Of a stretch of DNA of 64,000 nt, positions 8,162-17,356 are shown one piece after another. The DNA is taken from assembly GCF_018324205.1 (NCBI RefSeq), contig NZ_AP023356.1, positions 2,435,501 through 2,499,500 on the forward strand, in the 5' to 3' direction. The notes below the pieces were generated by a model. It was not told the DNA's origin, ran no database searches, and saw only the letters and a list, made by a program, of their open reading frames with translations. Position 1 is the first letter of the stretch; every line of letters starts with the position of its first letter. The translations under genes and the position numbers were made by a program. Source of the stretch: Actinoplanes ianthinogenes. Its GTDB lineage: Bacteria; Actinomycetota; Actinomycetes; Mycobacteriales; Micromonosporaceae.

Positions 8162-9799
8162 ATGAGACTCCCGATCTACGGCCCCCGCCTGCGTAAGGTG
8201 GCCCGCACCCACTTCGGGTGGCCGTCCCTGCGACCCGGCCAGTTCAAGCCGATGCGCGCCGTGCTGCGCCGCAAGGACGCCCTGGTGGTGCTCCCCACCG
8301 GCGCCGGCAAGTCGGCGATCTACCAGATCCCGGCGGTGCTGCTGCCCGGCCCGACCGTGGTCGTCTCCCCGCTGCTGGCCCTCCAGCAGGACCAGATCGC
8401 CGCGCTCAACGAGCGCAACGACCCGAAGGTGCGCGCGGTCCGGGTCAGCTCCGCCGAGACGCCCCGCGAGCAGCAGGCCGCGATCGAGGAGATCCGGGCC
8501 GGCCGGGCCGAGTTCCTCTTCATCACCCCGGAGCAGCTGGCCAACCCGGAACGGCTGGCCGAGGTGAAGTCGCTCAAGCCCGGCCTGGTCGCGATCGACG
8601 AGGCGCACTGCATCTCGGCCTGGGGTCCCGACTTCCGGCCGGACTTCCTGGCCCTCGGCGACATGATCAAGGAGTTGGGCCGGCCGCCGGTGCTGGCGCT
8701 GACCGCGACCGCGTCACCGCCGGTCCGCGAGGACATCATCGCCCGGCTCCGGCTGCGCAATCCGGAGATCCACGTCTCCGGGCTGGACCGGCCGAACCTG
8801 TTCGTCGAGGTCACCCACTGCCCGGACGAGGCGTACCGGTGGCGGCGGCTGACCACGCTGCTGGACGAGGGGCAGCGGCCGGGCATCGTCTACGTCGCCA
8901 CCCGCCGCGCGGCCGAGGAACTGGCCGCCAAGCTGACCGAGGCCGGGTACTCCGCGGAGTACTACCACGGCGGGATGGCGGCCGGGCTGCGCGAGCAACG
9001 GCACGAGGACTTCACCGAGGACCGGGTGGAGATCATGGTGGCCACCTCGGCGTTCGGCATGGGCATCGACAAGCCGAACATCCGCTGGGTGGCGCACATG
9101 GCGCTGCCCGACTCGCCGGACAGCTACTTCCAGGAGATCGGGCGGGCCGGACGGGACGGCGAGCCGGGCCGGGTGCTGCTGCTCTGGCGGGCCGAGGACG
9201 AGGCGATCCAGCGCTTCTTCAACGGCGGCGGGCCGGACCCGGACGAGCTGCGCGAGCTGGCCAAGGCGCTGCACAAGGGACCGACGACCAAGACCGCGTT
9301 GCAGAAGGCGACCGGGATCGGTCAGCGCCGGCTCGGACAGTATCTGGCGCTGCTCGAACAGGCAGGCGCCGTGCGTACCGAAAAGGGCAACAAACTGGTG
9401 GCACCGCCCGGCGCACCGCTGCCGGCCGCGGCCGTCAAGGCCGCCGTCGCGGAACACGAACGGCAGCAGGCCGTGATCAAATCCCGCACCGACATGATGC
9501 GCGGCTTCGCCGAGAGCCGGCAGTGCCGCACCGAGACGCTGCTCGCCTACTTCGGCGAGGAGATCCGCCGCAACTGCGGCCACTGCGACAACTGCGCGGA
9601 CGGCAGCGCCGAGGCGGTCAGCGCGGCCGAGGCGGAGGGCCCGTTCCCGGTGCACAGCCAGGTCCGGCACGGCGAGTGGGGCACCGGCATGGTGATGGGC
9701 TACGAGGAGGAGAAGATGACCGTCCTCTTCGACTCGGTCGGCTACAAGACGCTGAGCGTGCCCGTCGTCGTCGAGCAACAGTTGCTGACCGCCGCCTGA
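8162..9799 (+). CDS. recQ: RecQ-family ATP-dependent DNA helicase
   Basis: A 545-aa superfamily 2 helicase that unwinds DNA 3'-5' during recombination and repair. Walker A is PTGAGKS (residues 45-51), the DEAH box is at 146-149, followed by the RecQ-specific loop CISAWGPDFRPD; motif VI is QEIGRAGRDG. The C-terminal half carries the zinc cysteines (NCGHCDNC) and then, instead of a standard HRDC, a short beta-rich module (VRHGEWGTGMVMGYEEEKMTV) resembling the Tudor-like domain of UvrD/PcrA-type helicases. Convergent with the VOC gene. Confidence 0.92.
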   Translation: MRLPIYGPRLRKVARTHFGWPSLRPGQFKPMRAVLRRKDALVVLPTGAGKSAIYQIPAVLLPGPTVVVSPLLALQQDQIAALNERNDPKVRAVRVSSAETPREQQAAIEEIRAGRAEFLFITPEQLANPERLAEVKSLKPGLVAIDEAHCISAWGPDFRPDFLALGDMIKELGRPPVLALTATASPPVREDIIARLRLRNPEIHVSGLDRPNLFVEVTHCPDEAYRWRRLTTLLDEGQRPGIVYVATRRAAEELAAKLTEAGYSAEYYHGGMAAGLREQRHEDFTEDRVEIMVATSAFGMGIDKPNIRWVAHMALPDSPDSYFQEIGRAGRDGEPGRVLLLWRAEDEAIQRFFNGGGPDPDELRELAKALHKGPTTKTALQKATGIGQRRLGQYLALLEQAGAVRTEKGNKLVAPPGAPLPAAAVKAAVAEHERQQAVIKSRTDMMRGFAESRQCRTETLLAYFGEEIRRNCGHCDNCADGSAEAVSAAEAEGPFPVHSQVRHGEWGTGMVMGYEEEKMTVLFDSVGYKTLSVPVVVEQQLLTAA

Positions 9800-9825
9800 A
9801 CCACGAGCACAACCCCTTTCCGGTA

Positions 9826-9855
9826 CGACTTGAGCGCTCAGGCCGTACCGGAAAG
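9826..9855. terminator. Bidirectional hairpin between recQ and the VOC gene
   Basis: A perfect 12-bp stem CTTTCCGGTACG/CGTACCGGAAAG with a 16-nt loop, between two convergent genes. Confidence 0.75.
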
Positions 9856-9888
9856 CAGCGGTCTCGAGGGCCGGCGGGCCGGAACCGA

Positions 9889-10296
9889 TCAGCGGGGCTC
9901 GCCGCGGTAGGTGCCGAAGGACCAGAGGTTGCCCTCCGGGTCGCGGACGGCGAAGTCGCGGGAGCCGTAATCGGTGTCGGCCGGCTCCCGGACGATCGTC
10001 GCCCCGGCGGCGCGGGCCCGTTCGAAGAGCTTGTCCGGCTCGTCGGTGACCACGTAGGCGCCGAACGTGCCCGGGTCCAGGCGCCACGGGTTGTCGTCGT
10101 CGCGGACCGAGCCGAGCATGATGCCGCCGCCCGGTGGCCAGGCCAGCTCGGCGTGGTCGACGCGGTCACCGGAACCGTGGACGGCCGTCTCCTCGAAACC
10201 GAACGCGTCCACCAGGAAGCGGATCAGGGCGCGGGCGTCGGTCGCCCGCAGCGTGGGCCAGACCTGCGGGGGCGGTGCTGTCTTCTGATCAGTCAT
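9889..10296 (-). CDS. VOC-family protein (glyoxalase/bleomycin-resistance fold)
   Basis: A 135-aa vicinal-oxygen-chelate protein (paired beta-alpha-beta-beta-beta modules). Typical elements are LRATDARALIRFLVDAFGFEE at the start and the metal-site end motif FAVRDPEGNLWSFGTY. No specific substrate can be given. The start ATG at 10296 lies inside the end of the AraC gene (8-nt overlap, ATGACTGA), so the regulator and this protein are translationally coupled; an in-frame ATG at 10305 is the alternative. Confidence 0.85.
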   Translation of the reverse strand: MTDQKTAPPPQVWPTLRATDARALIRFLVDAFGFEETAVHGSGDRVDHAELAWPPGGGIMLGSVRDDDNPWRLDPGTFGAYVVTDEPDKLFERARAAGATIVREPADTDYGSRDFAVRDPEGNLWSFGTYRGEPR

Positions 10297-11185
10297 GGAT
10301 GCCATCGTGGTCGCCGGCGGCGGCCGCGGCTTGGACGAAACCGAACTCGTCCGACAACCAGCGCGACGGCGCGCACCCGGCGAACGCCTGGAAATCCCGG
10401 ACCAGGTGGGACTGGTCGGCGTAGCCGTGCTCGGCGGCCAGCGCGGCGAGGCGGACACCGGGGCGCAGGGCGCGGCGGGCCCGGTCGAAGCGAGCGACCC
10501 GGGCCGCCTCCTTGGGGCGCAGGCCCAGCTCGGCGCGGAACCGGTCGGTGAGGTGCCGCGGCGTCCAGCCGACCTGCGCGGCCAGGTCGGCGATCGAGAC
10601 GGGGCCGCCCCGGCGCAGCGCCGCCCAGACGTACCCGACCCGCTCGGCGCCGTCCCGGGCCGGATGCGGCGAGCCGCCGGAGGACAGCGCGAGGTGGGAG
10701 CGGGCCGCCCGGGCGTGGCGCAGCGAACCGAACACCGCGTCCAGGATCGCGAAACGGGCCGGCCAGTCCGGCGCCGCGCAGAGCCGCTCCCGGATCGCCG
10801 CGACGGGCGCGTCGCCCAGCACGGCGGCCAGGTCCACGTCGAGGCCGGCCAGGTCACCGGCGGGCAGGCCGAGCAGCTCACGGCAGCCGTGCGGGTGCAG
10901 CGCCACCTGCACACCCGACTGCCGCCCGTCGTGCGTGATCGTCGCCGGCCGCAGGTGCAGCCCGCCGAGCAGCGCGCCGTAGGCGCCCGGCGCCTGCCGG
11001 GCGTCCGGATGCTCGGCGATCACCAACGGCTCGTCCATCGTGAAGATCAGCGTGAGGTAGGGCGACGGCAGCCCCCGATGCCGGCCGGGCGGCAGGCCCC
11101 GCTGCCGGTAACCGGAGTAGAACGCGACCTGTCCCCGCAGCGGCGGCGCCGGGCGGCCCTGCGCGTACTCGTCGACGATCGGCAC
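10289..11185 (-). CDS. AraC-family transcriptional regulator
   Basis: A 298-aa regulator with an N-terminal cupin-like sensing domain (residues about 10-170) and a C-terminal double helix-turn-helix: first helix pair SIADLAAQVGWTPRHLTDRFRAEL, second RLAALAAEHGYADQSHLVRDFQ, ending with the AraC hallmark FAGCAPSRWL. GTG at 11185 is the best start; the open frame continues upstream only as low-complexity Arg/Pro sequence. It is divergent from the FAD monooxygenase with 26 bp between the starts, and overlaps the VOC gene it is co-transcribed with; both are candidate targets. Confidence 0.88.
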   Translation of the reverse strand: MPIVDEYAQGRPAPPLRGQVAFYSGYRQRGLPPGRHRGLPSPYLTLIFTMDEPLVIAEHPDARQAPGAYGALLGGLHLRPATITHDGRQSGVQVALHPHGCRELLGLPAGDLAGLDVDLAAVLGDAPVAAIRERLCAAPDWPARFAILDAVFGSLRHARAARSHLALSSGGSPHPARDGAERVGYVWAALRRGGPVSIADLAAQVGWTPRHLTDRFRAELGLRPKEAARVARFDRARRALRPGVRLAALAAEHGYADQSHLVRDFQAFAGCAPSRWLSDEFGFVQAAAAAGDHDGIHD

Positions 11186-11211
11186 CCGTCCAGCATGGCA
11201 GGATCGGGGAC

Positions 11212-12333
11212 ATGGCGCGGGCGACGGTGATCGGGGCGGGGGTCGGTGGCCTGGCCGCCGGGGTGGCTCTCCAGCGGCGCGGCTGGGAGGTGACGGTGTG
11301 CGAGCGGGCACCCGCGCTGGAGCAGGTCGGCGCCGGGCTGGCGGTCGCGCCCAACGCACTGCGCACACTGGACACTTTCGGTCTCGGCGACAGGCTGCGC
11401 GGACTGTCCGGGATCGGCGGGACGGCCGGGATCCGGCGGCCCGACGGCGCTTGGATCGCCCGCAGCGACGGGGATCGGGCCGCTGAGCGGTTCGGCGATC
11501 CGGTGATCGCGGTGCATCGAGCGACGCTGGTGGAGGTGCTGGCGTCCGGGCTGACGCCCGGGGCGCTCCACCTTGGCCGATCGGTTTCGGACGTCGACCC
11601 GGAGAGCGGGACGGTGGTCACGGATGCTGGTCCGCTGACGGCCGATCTGGTGGTCGCGGCCGACGGGATCAATTCCCCGGTACGCCGGAGGCTGTTCCCG
11701 GATCACCCCGGCGCCACGTATACCGGGCTGACCAGCTGGCGTCTCGTGGTACCGCATCCGGGCGGAACCGTGACGCCGAGTGAGACCTGGGGTTCCGGGA
11801 AGGTCTTCGGGGTCGTGGTGCTCGGCGACGGCCGGGTGTACTGCTACGCGACCGCCCCGGCGGAGGCGGGCGGCCGGGCGGAGGACGAGCTCGCCGAGCT
11901 GGCCCGGCACTTCGGTTCCTGGCACGAGCCGATCCCGTCGCTGATCGCGGCGGCTTCGTCGGTGACCCGGACGGACATCAGGTGTCTGGAGCGGCCGCTG
12001 CCGAGCTTCCATCAAGGCCGGGTGGCGTTGCTGGGAGACGCGGCGCACGCGATGACCCCGAATCTGGGGCAGGGCGCGTGCCAGGCGATCGAGGACGCCG
12101 CGGTGCTGGCCGCCCACGCGATGGACCTGCCGCGATACTCCGCCGAGCGGGTGCCGCGGACGACGGCCGTGGCACAGGCGTCGCGCCGGGTCACCCGGAT
12201 GGCGGGCTTGGCCAACCCGGTCGCCGAGTGGCTGCGGAACACCGGGATGTCCCTGGCCGGCCGGCTCGGCCCGGACCTGATCCTGCGCCAGATGGATCCG
12301 ATCCTCAGCTGGCGCCCACCGGATCAGGCGTAG
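11212..12333 (+). CDS. FAD-dependent aromatic-type monooxygenase
   Basis: A 373-aa flavoprotein monooxygenase of the PHBH/UbiH class. The Rossmann motif GAGVGG is at residues 8-13, followed by the Glu (CER) that binds FAD ribose; the DG motif appears as VVAADGINSPVRR and the GD motif as LLGDAAHAMTPNLGQGACQAIEDA. Such enzymes hydroxylate aromatic or polyketide substrates with NAD(P)H and O2; the substrate here is unknown. No signal peptide. Divergent from the AraC regulator; its 3' end overlaps the STAND gene tail to tail by 10 bp. Confidence 0.88.
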   Translation: MARATVIGAGVGGLAAGVALQRRGWEVTVCERAPALEQVGAGLAVAPNALRTLDTFGLGDRLRGLSGIGGTAGIRRPDGAWIARSDGDRAAERFGDPVIAVHRATLVEVLASGLTPGALHLGRSVSDVDPESGTVVTDAGPLTADLVVAADGINSPVRRRLFPDHPGATYTGLTSWRLVVPHPGGTVTPSETWGSGKVFGVVVLGDGRVYCYATAPAEAGGRAEDELAELARHFGSWHEPIPSLIAAASSVTRTDIRCLERPLPSFHQGRVALLGDAAHAMTPNLGQGACQAIEDAAVLAAHAMDLPRYSAERVPRTTAVAQASRRVTRMAGLANPVAEWLRNTGMSLAGRLGPDLILRQMDPILSWRPPDQA

Positions 12334-15300
12334 TCCGCCGACGGCTGGATCATCAGCAGGCCGCTGCTGGTTCCGATCGCCAGGCTCTCTCCCACGGTCG
12401 CGCAACAGTTCACCGGGCAGTGGATCGCGATGTCGGTGGAGTGGTGGGTGGCCAGATCCCACAGCCGGACGGTCCGGTCGGCGCTCGCGGAGACGAGCAG
12501 CGTCCGGCCGCCGATCGTCAGGGAACCGAGCGCGGTCACCTCTTCGTTGTGGCCCGACAGGGACGCGTACGCGGTGCCGGTGACCGGGTCCCACAGCCGG
12601 ATCGACCTGCTCATATCCGCATAGGCGAGCAACGACCGGCCGTCGAACGACACGGCGCACAGCGCCCTGTCCACTTCCTCGAACTCGTCCGCCACGTCCT
12701 GTATCCGGCCGGTGTCCGGGTGCCACAGCCGGAGCCCGCTGCCCATGACGAAGGCGACAGCGGTCCGGCCGGCGACCGGCACCTCGCAGATCGCTCTCAC
12801 CATGCCGGCATCGGGGATCGGTGCAGCGGCATGCAGGTCGCCGGTCATCGTGTCCCACAGCCGGATCGTCTGATCGATGCCGGCGGAGGCGACCATGGGC
12901 CGGCCGCCGAGGTTGACCGGGCAGACCGCGGTCACGTCGCCGGTGTGCCCTTGCAGCAAGCGGACCGTCCGGTCGCGCACCGGATCCCAGATCCGCACCG
13001 GTCCGCTCTCGGCGACGCAGACGAGCGGCTCGTCACCGGGCGAAACCGCGCACAGTGCGAAGGCGAACCATCCCTCCTGCTCCGCCACGGGAATCGAGGC
13101 ACCGGTCGCCGCATCCCAGAGGTGCAATGTCAGCCTGGAGTCGGTGGTGGCCACCAGAGATCGATCACCGGCGCGAACCGCGCACACGGCGGAGATGTCC
13201 TGGCTCTCCAGGGCCGCTCGGACGGCCCCCGGCTCGGGATCCCACAGCCGGACCGTCCAGTCGTCGCTCGCGGAGGCGAGCAGGGTCCGGCCACCGGCCC
13301 GCACCGGGCACAGCGCGCGGACCCAGTCCGTGTGCCCCGGCAGTTCCGCGCGGATCGTGGCGGTGGACAGGTCCCAGAGCCGGATCGTCCGATCGCCACC
13401 GCCCGAGGCCAGCAGGTCGCCGTCCCGAGTCGGCACCTGGCACAACGCCATGATTCTGCGGTCATGGCCGAGCAGGACGGTGCCGGCCGTCCCGGTGGCC
13501 GGATCCCACAGCCGCACGATGCCGTCCTCGCCACCGGACGCGAGCAGCGTCCGGCCGTCGTGCCGCACCGGGCACACCGCGAGCGCTCCCCCCTCATGGC
13601 CGTTCAGCACGGCGCGCACGGCACCGGTGATCGGGTCCCACAGCCGAACTGTCCCGTCGTCGCCGGCCGAGGCGACCAGCACGCCGTCGGCGGCCGGAAG
13701 CGCACAGACCGCGTTCACCGGACCGTCGTGGCCGGTCAGCACGGCATGCGTCGCCGCGGTCGCCGGGTCCCACAGCCGGATCGTGCCGTCGTCGCTCGCC
13801 GACGCCAGCAATTCCGGACCCGCGATCGCTATCGCGCAGACCGCGTTCACCAGACCGGTATGGCCATCGAGCAGGATGTCGGCCGTACCGGTCCGAGGGT
13901 TCCACAGTTCGACGGTCGTGCCGGTGGCGGCGGCAGCGACCAGCGTCCGATCACCGACCCGGATCCCGCACAGGCCGTACACGAAGCCATCGGCCCCCAG
14001 AACGGCTTGCGTCGCACCGGAGACCGGGTCCCACAAGCGGATCGTCTCGTCGTCGCTGCCGGAGGCGAGCAGGGTCCGGCCCTCGACATCGAGGGCGCAC
14101 AACGCCCTGGTCCAGTCGCTGTGCCCCTCCAGCGCGGCATGTTCGACCCGGGGAGCGGCACGTCCCCAGACAGCCCGGTACGGCATCCGGGGATGGCCGA
14201 TCGTCGCGGCGTCGCCCTGCAAGGCCTGGGTGACACTGAGCAGCGCCGCCCGCTCGGGTGGCGACGCCCCGAACGCCTGCGGCGTCAGCCGCAACAGCTG
14301 AGCCCGGTCCTGCCCGTTCTTGGTGCGCGCGTCGGCGGCGGCCGGGATCAGTCGCAGCAGGTCGGCGTGCAGCAGGTAGTCGTCGTCCGCGAGCAGGTCG
14401 TCGACCAGCTCGGCCCGGGCGGCGTGGCCCGGCAGCGACCGCAGCAGGTACGCCGGCGCCCGGTCCCAGCCACCGGCCCGCCCGAACTCGGCGAACACAC
14501 CGGTCAGCGCGCGTTCGTCAGCGCGGACGTCACGCAGGCTCAGCAGCGCGTCGTTGAGCGCCTGGTGGAACAGCCGGAACACCGGCTCGCCGCCCTCATC
14601 CGACGTCTCCACCAGGAAGTTCGCCGCCGCCGACCGGGCGAAGGCGGCCAGCGCGTCCACGCCGACCCGGCCACCGAGCGCCCCGATGGCGGCCTGCCAC
14701 AGCGCGATCGTCCAACCCGGAGACTCCGCGTAGCCCAGCGGACCCAGCACCAACTCCGCCGGGACATCCTCCACCCGCGGCAGCACCGACAGATACGTGG
14801 AGAGCGCGGCGTGCACCGTCGGCGTCAGCATCACCGCGTTCGGGTCGGCGGGCCGGGTCGCATACATCCCGTGGCGGCGCGCCTCCAGCCCGGCGACGAG
14901 GAAGTTCCCCTCGGCCAGCTCGGCGATCCGGTCCGCGACGGCCAGCGCGGCCGACGAGTTCCCCGGCTCGTCATAGGGGTTGCCGGGCCGCGGATCGCCG
15001 TCCATCCGCAGCGTCGCCAGCGTGTACTCCCGCAGGTCGGCCAGTTGGAACCACTGCGGGTCGTCCAGATCCAGCAGCTCGGTCATCCCGGCGAGCCCGT
15101 CCAGCAGGCTGCCCCGGCTGTCGTGGCGGCGGGTGCCGACCACCACCTGCACCCCGCGCCCCGCGCACGCCTGCACCAGGGGCAGCACCACCTTGCTCAG
15201 GATCGCCCGCGCCTCGTCCGCGCTGTCCGCCTCGTCCAGCGCGTCGATCACCACGTTGAACCGCCCGGGCCGATCCTCCAGGCGGTCCGCGACCGACTCG

Positions 15301-16370
15301 GCGAGCGCCTCCGGCCGCGCCGGCAGGGCCGCCGACGCCGCCGTGGCGATCTCCACCGCCACCTCGTGCGCGGTCTTGCCCTTCGCGTGCACCGCGCAGG
15401 CCACCGACCCGGTCACGGCCCGCACCCCGGTGTCGCCGGACGGCAGCCGCCGGCGCAACTCGGCGTCGGCGGTGGTCACGATCCGTCCGAGGACCGCGGA
15501 CTTCCCCACCCCGGGTGATCCGGTCACCACCAGCACCCGCCGGTCGGGCGCCGGGCGGCCCAGCCAGTCGACGATCGCCCGGAGCGCCGCGCCCCGCCCG
15601 CGGAATCGGTTGCCCCGCTCGGCCGCGGTCGTCACCCCGCGGGCCCGCGAGTCGAAGTGCCGCGCCGCGTCCGGGTCGGCCGCGAGTTTCCAGCCCCACG
15701 ATGCCAGGGCCACCGGGCCCGCGTCGGCCGCCCGCCAGTCGACCAGCACCCGCAGTTTCGCGGCGGGGAGGAAGACGTCGGCCTGGGCCAGGGTCAGCGC
15801 CTGCGCGTCGCCCGGCCGGATCTTCGCCGAGCTGCTGCGGGCCCGGCCGACGATGCCGACGACCGCGGCGTACTCGCTCACCCACAGGCCGGCCCCGGAG
15901 AAGCCCTCCTCGACGGGATAGGCCGAATCGGTGTCGAGCCGCACGCAGCCGTGGGACAGGACGGTGCCGATCACGCCCTCGGCGTCGTTGCCGTGCAGCC
16001 GGCTGCTGACCGGGAACCCGAACGCCCACCAGCGCAGACTCCGCAGCAGCCGGGGCGCCGGCGCGCGCAGCCGGGCCGGCTCCACCTCGACCGGCAGGTC
16101 CTGGTCGAAGTGCAGCACCGCCACGTCCGCGATGGCCCGATCACCCGGATGGCACTCCACTCGCGACACCCGGTGGCGTACGTCCCACAGCAGGGTTTTC
16201 GGGAACGAGACCCAGATCTCCCCGTCCGGCACCACGTGGGCGCAGGTCAGCGCGCGCCGCGTGTCGATCGCCACGGCCGTCCCGAGTGGCGCGAACCCGC
16301 CCGGTCCGTCCCGCTGCGACCCGTGCACCGCGAGGGTCCAGGTGTCGTCGGGGACGGACGCGCCGGTCAT
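12324..16370 (-). CDS. Trypsin-STAND NTPase-WD40 conflict protein
   Basis: A 1348-aa cytoplasmic protein with three parts. Residues about 1-200 are a trypsin-like serine protease with triad His45 (LTCAH), Asp82 (IADVAVL) and Ser158 (EGFSGAG). Residues about 255-560 are a STAND/NACHT-type ATPase: Walker A GSPGVGKS (284-291) and Walker B FNVVIDALDEAD (371-382). A helical region follows, then about 14 WD40 repeats from residue ~755 to the end, with LWDP-type ends recurring every 40-45 residues, enough for two seven-bladed propellers. The architecture is effector-switch-sensor, as in NTP-dependent biological conflict systems. It starts inside the stop of the Trypco1 gene (ATGA overlap). Protease substrate and trigger are unknown. 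Confidence 0.9.
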   Translation of the reverse strand: MTGASVPDDTWTLAVHGSQRDGPGGFAPLGTAVAIDTRRALTCAHVVPDGEIWVSFPKTLLWDVRHRVSRVECHPGDRAIADVAVLHFDQDLPVEVEPARLRAPAPRLLRSLRWWAFGFPVSSRLHGNDAEGVIGTVLSHGCVRLDTDSAYPVEEGFSGAGLWVSEYAAVVGIVGRARSSSAKIRPGDAQALTLAQADVFLPAAKLRVLVDWRAADAGPVALASWGWKLAADPDAARHFDSRARGVTTAAERGNRFRGRGAALRAIVDWLGRPAPDRRVLVVTGSPGVGKSAVLGRIVTTADAELRRRLPSGDTGVRAVTGSVACAVHAKGKTAHEVAVEIATAASAALPARPEALAESVADRLEDRPGRFNVVIDALDEADSADEARAILSKVVLPLVQACAGRGVQVVVGTRRHDSRGSLLDGLAGMTELLDLDDPQWFQLADLREYTLATLRMDGDPRPGNPYDEPGNSSAALAVADRIAELAEGNFLVAGLEARRHGMYATRPADPNAVMLTPTVHAALSTYLSVLPRVEDVPAELVLGPLGYAESPGWTIALWQAAIGALGGRVGVDALAAFARSAAANFLVETSDEGGEPVFRLFHQALNDALLSLRDVRADERALTGVFAEFGRAGGWDRAPAYLLRSLPGHAARAELVDDLLADDDYLLHADLLRLIPAAADARTKNGQDRAQLLRLTPQAFGASPPERAALLSVTQALQGDAATIGHPRMPYRAVWGRAAPRVEHAALEGHSDWTRALCALDVEGRTLLASGSDDETIRLWDPVSGATQAVLGADGFVYGLCGIRVGDRTLVAAAATGTTVELWNPRTGTADILLDGHTGLVNAVCAIAIAGPELLASASDDGTIRLWDPATAATHAVLTGHDGPVNAVCALPAADGVLVASAGDDGTVRLWDPITGAVRAVLNGHEGGALAVCPVRHDGRTLLASGGEDGIVRLWDPATGTAGTVLLGHDRRIMALCQVPTRDGDLLASGGGDRTIRLWDLSTATIRAELPGHTDWVRALCPVRAGGRTLLASASDDWTVRLWDPEPGAVRAALESQDISAVCAVRAGDRSLVATTDSRLTLHLWDAATGASIPVAEQEGWFAFALCAVSPGDEPLVCVAESGPVRIWDPVRDRTVRLLQGHTGDVTAVCPVNLGGRPMVASAGIDQTIRLWDTMTGDLHAAAPIPDAGMVRAICEVPVAGRTAVAFVMGSGLRLWHPDTGRIQDVADEFEEVDRALCAVSFDGRSLLAYADMSRSIRLWDPVTGTAYASLSGHNEEVTALGSLTIGGRTLLVSASADRTVRLWDLATHHSTDIAIHCPVNCCATVGESLAIGTSSGLLMIQPSADYA

Positions 16371-16666
16371 CGCTTACCGGGCTGCCACTTCAGGGTGACC
16401 TCGAAGTTCCCCTCGGTCGCGGCCTTGGCCACCAGCCAGTTCGCGGTGCCGGTGACCTTGATGCCGAATTTCACCTCGACCTCGTCCGGGGCATGTGCCT
16501 TCACCCGGTCGAGGACCTCGCGGGCGGCCTCCACGGCCGGGCCGACCGCGGCGCGGACCTGGCCGGCGATCCGCTCGGCGGAGGCCTGCTCGAATCCGTC
16601 CGGCGGGTCGACCTCGAACTGCACGACCGTGCCGTCGTCGACTGTGTACCGGACCACCTGCGACAT
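16367..16666 (-). CDS. Trypsin-co-occurring domain 1 (CU044_2847-type) protein
   Basis: A 99-aa protein: beta-rich N-terminus (MSQVVRYTVDDGTVVQFEVD), a central helix, and the ending VEVKFGIKVTGTANWLVAKA typical of the CU044_2847/Trypco1 family, in which small domains accompany trypsin-like proteases in predicted conflict systems. The stop codon overlaps the ATG of the trypsin-STAND gene by 4 bp, so the two are made together. Its role, possibly a regulator or substrate of the protease, is inferred from association only. A hairpin upstream (16706-16739) separates it from the 167-aa gene. Confidence 0.75.
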   Translation of the reverse strand: MSQVVRYTVDDGTVVQFEVDPPDGFEQASAERIAGQVRAAVGPAVEAAREVLDRVKAHAPDEVEVKFGIKVTGTANWLVAKAATEGNFEVTLKWQPGKR

Positions 16667-16705
16667 CGAGGTCTCCTCACGCCGAGAGACCCACATGCTA
16701 ACCAT

Positions 16706-16739
16706 CGGTGAGCCCGGGGCGCTGGCCCCGGGCTCACCG
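16706..16739 (-). terminator. Strong hairpin before the Trypco1-STAND operon
   Basis: A perfect 15-bp stem (arms 16706-16720 and 16725-16739) with a 4-nt loop directly follows the stop of the 167-aa gene on the minus strand. There is no T-tract. It probably ends or attenuates the transcript from the upstream gene. Confidence 0.6.
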
Positions 16740-16743
16740 GTGG

Positions 16744-17247
16744 TCAGGCGGCCAGCGCGCCGGCCAGGTGGTCGCGGAAGCTCCGCTCGTCCTCGGTGAC
16801 CGTCTCGGCGCCGATGCCGAGCAGGCCACCGGTCGAGGCGGCGCCGACCACCGCGTCGGTGATCTCCAGCAGCCAGTGCCGGTAGGTCTCGGCGTCGGCC
16901 ACCGAGGCCTTCGCCGACAGCAGCGAGGCCGCCTCGGCCGCCCGGCCGAGAACGTCGCTGGCATACCCGGCGGGGTCGGCCGGCTCGATGACCGGCGGTT
17001 CCTCGCCGAGCTCCGGGTCGCCGGCCTCGGCCACGGCGGCCGTGGCGACCGCGGTGACCAGGGTGCTCGCCGAGGCGCGGGCGTCCGAGATGCGGCTCAG
17101 TCCGGCCGCGCTCTCGGCCCGGGTCTTGCGGGCACTGTCGTGGGTGGCGGCACTCGCCGCGGTGAGCACCGCGTGCGGGAGGCCGACCAGCAGCCCCCAC
17201 TCGGCGTCGGTGAAGCCCAGCTTGGCGTAGAGCGGTTCGTCCGTCAC
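16744..17247 (-). CDS. Hypothetical 167-aa protein upstream of the STAND system
   Basis: I do not recognise this protein. It is Ala-rich and mostly helical by composition: MTDEPLYAKLGFTDAEW, a long central helix-rich stretch, an acidic Pro-containing linker (about residues 80-95) and a second helical half ending with DHLAGALAA. The GTG start at 17247 has AAAGGAAA upstream; an in-frame extension to 17403 would add about 52 non-typical residues. It sits upstream of, and on the same strand as, the Trypco1/trypsin-STAND pair but is separated by a strong hairpin, so it may be a partner or simply a neighbour. Confidence 0.6.
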   Translation of the reverse strand: MTDEPLYAKLGFTDAEWGLLVGLPHAVLTAASAATHDSARKTRAESAAGLSRISDARASASTLVTAVATAAVAEAGDPELGEEPPVIEPADPAGYASDVLGRAAEAASLLSAKASVADAETYRHWLLEITDAVVGAASTGGLLGIGAETVTEDERSFRDHLAGALAA

Positions 17248-17356
17248 TCGGGGTTTCCTTTCGCTTTCGTCGGCAGCCGACAGCGCATTCTTTCGCACCG
17301 CCGGGCCGATGACCTCCCACCACCCCTCTACCCGATCTTTCCGGTTGGTAAATAGT

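Noticed and set aside
11982..15518. 1178-aa plus-strand open frame
   Set aside because: It lies antisense to the trypsin-STAND-WD40 gene and mirrors its repeats with Arg/Gln/His/Pro-rich sequence; a GC-skew shadow.
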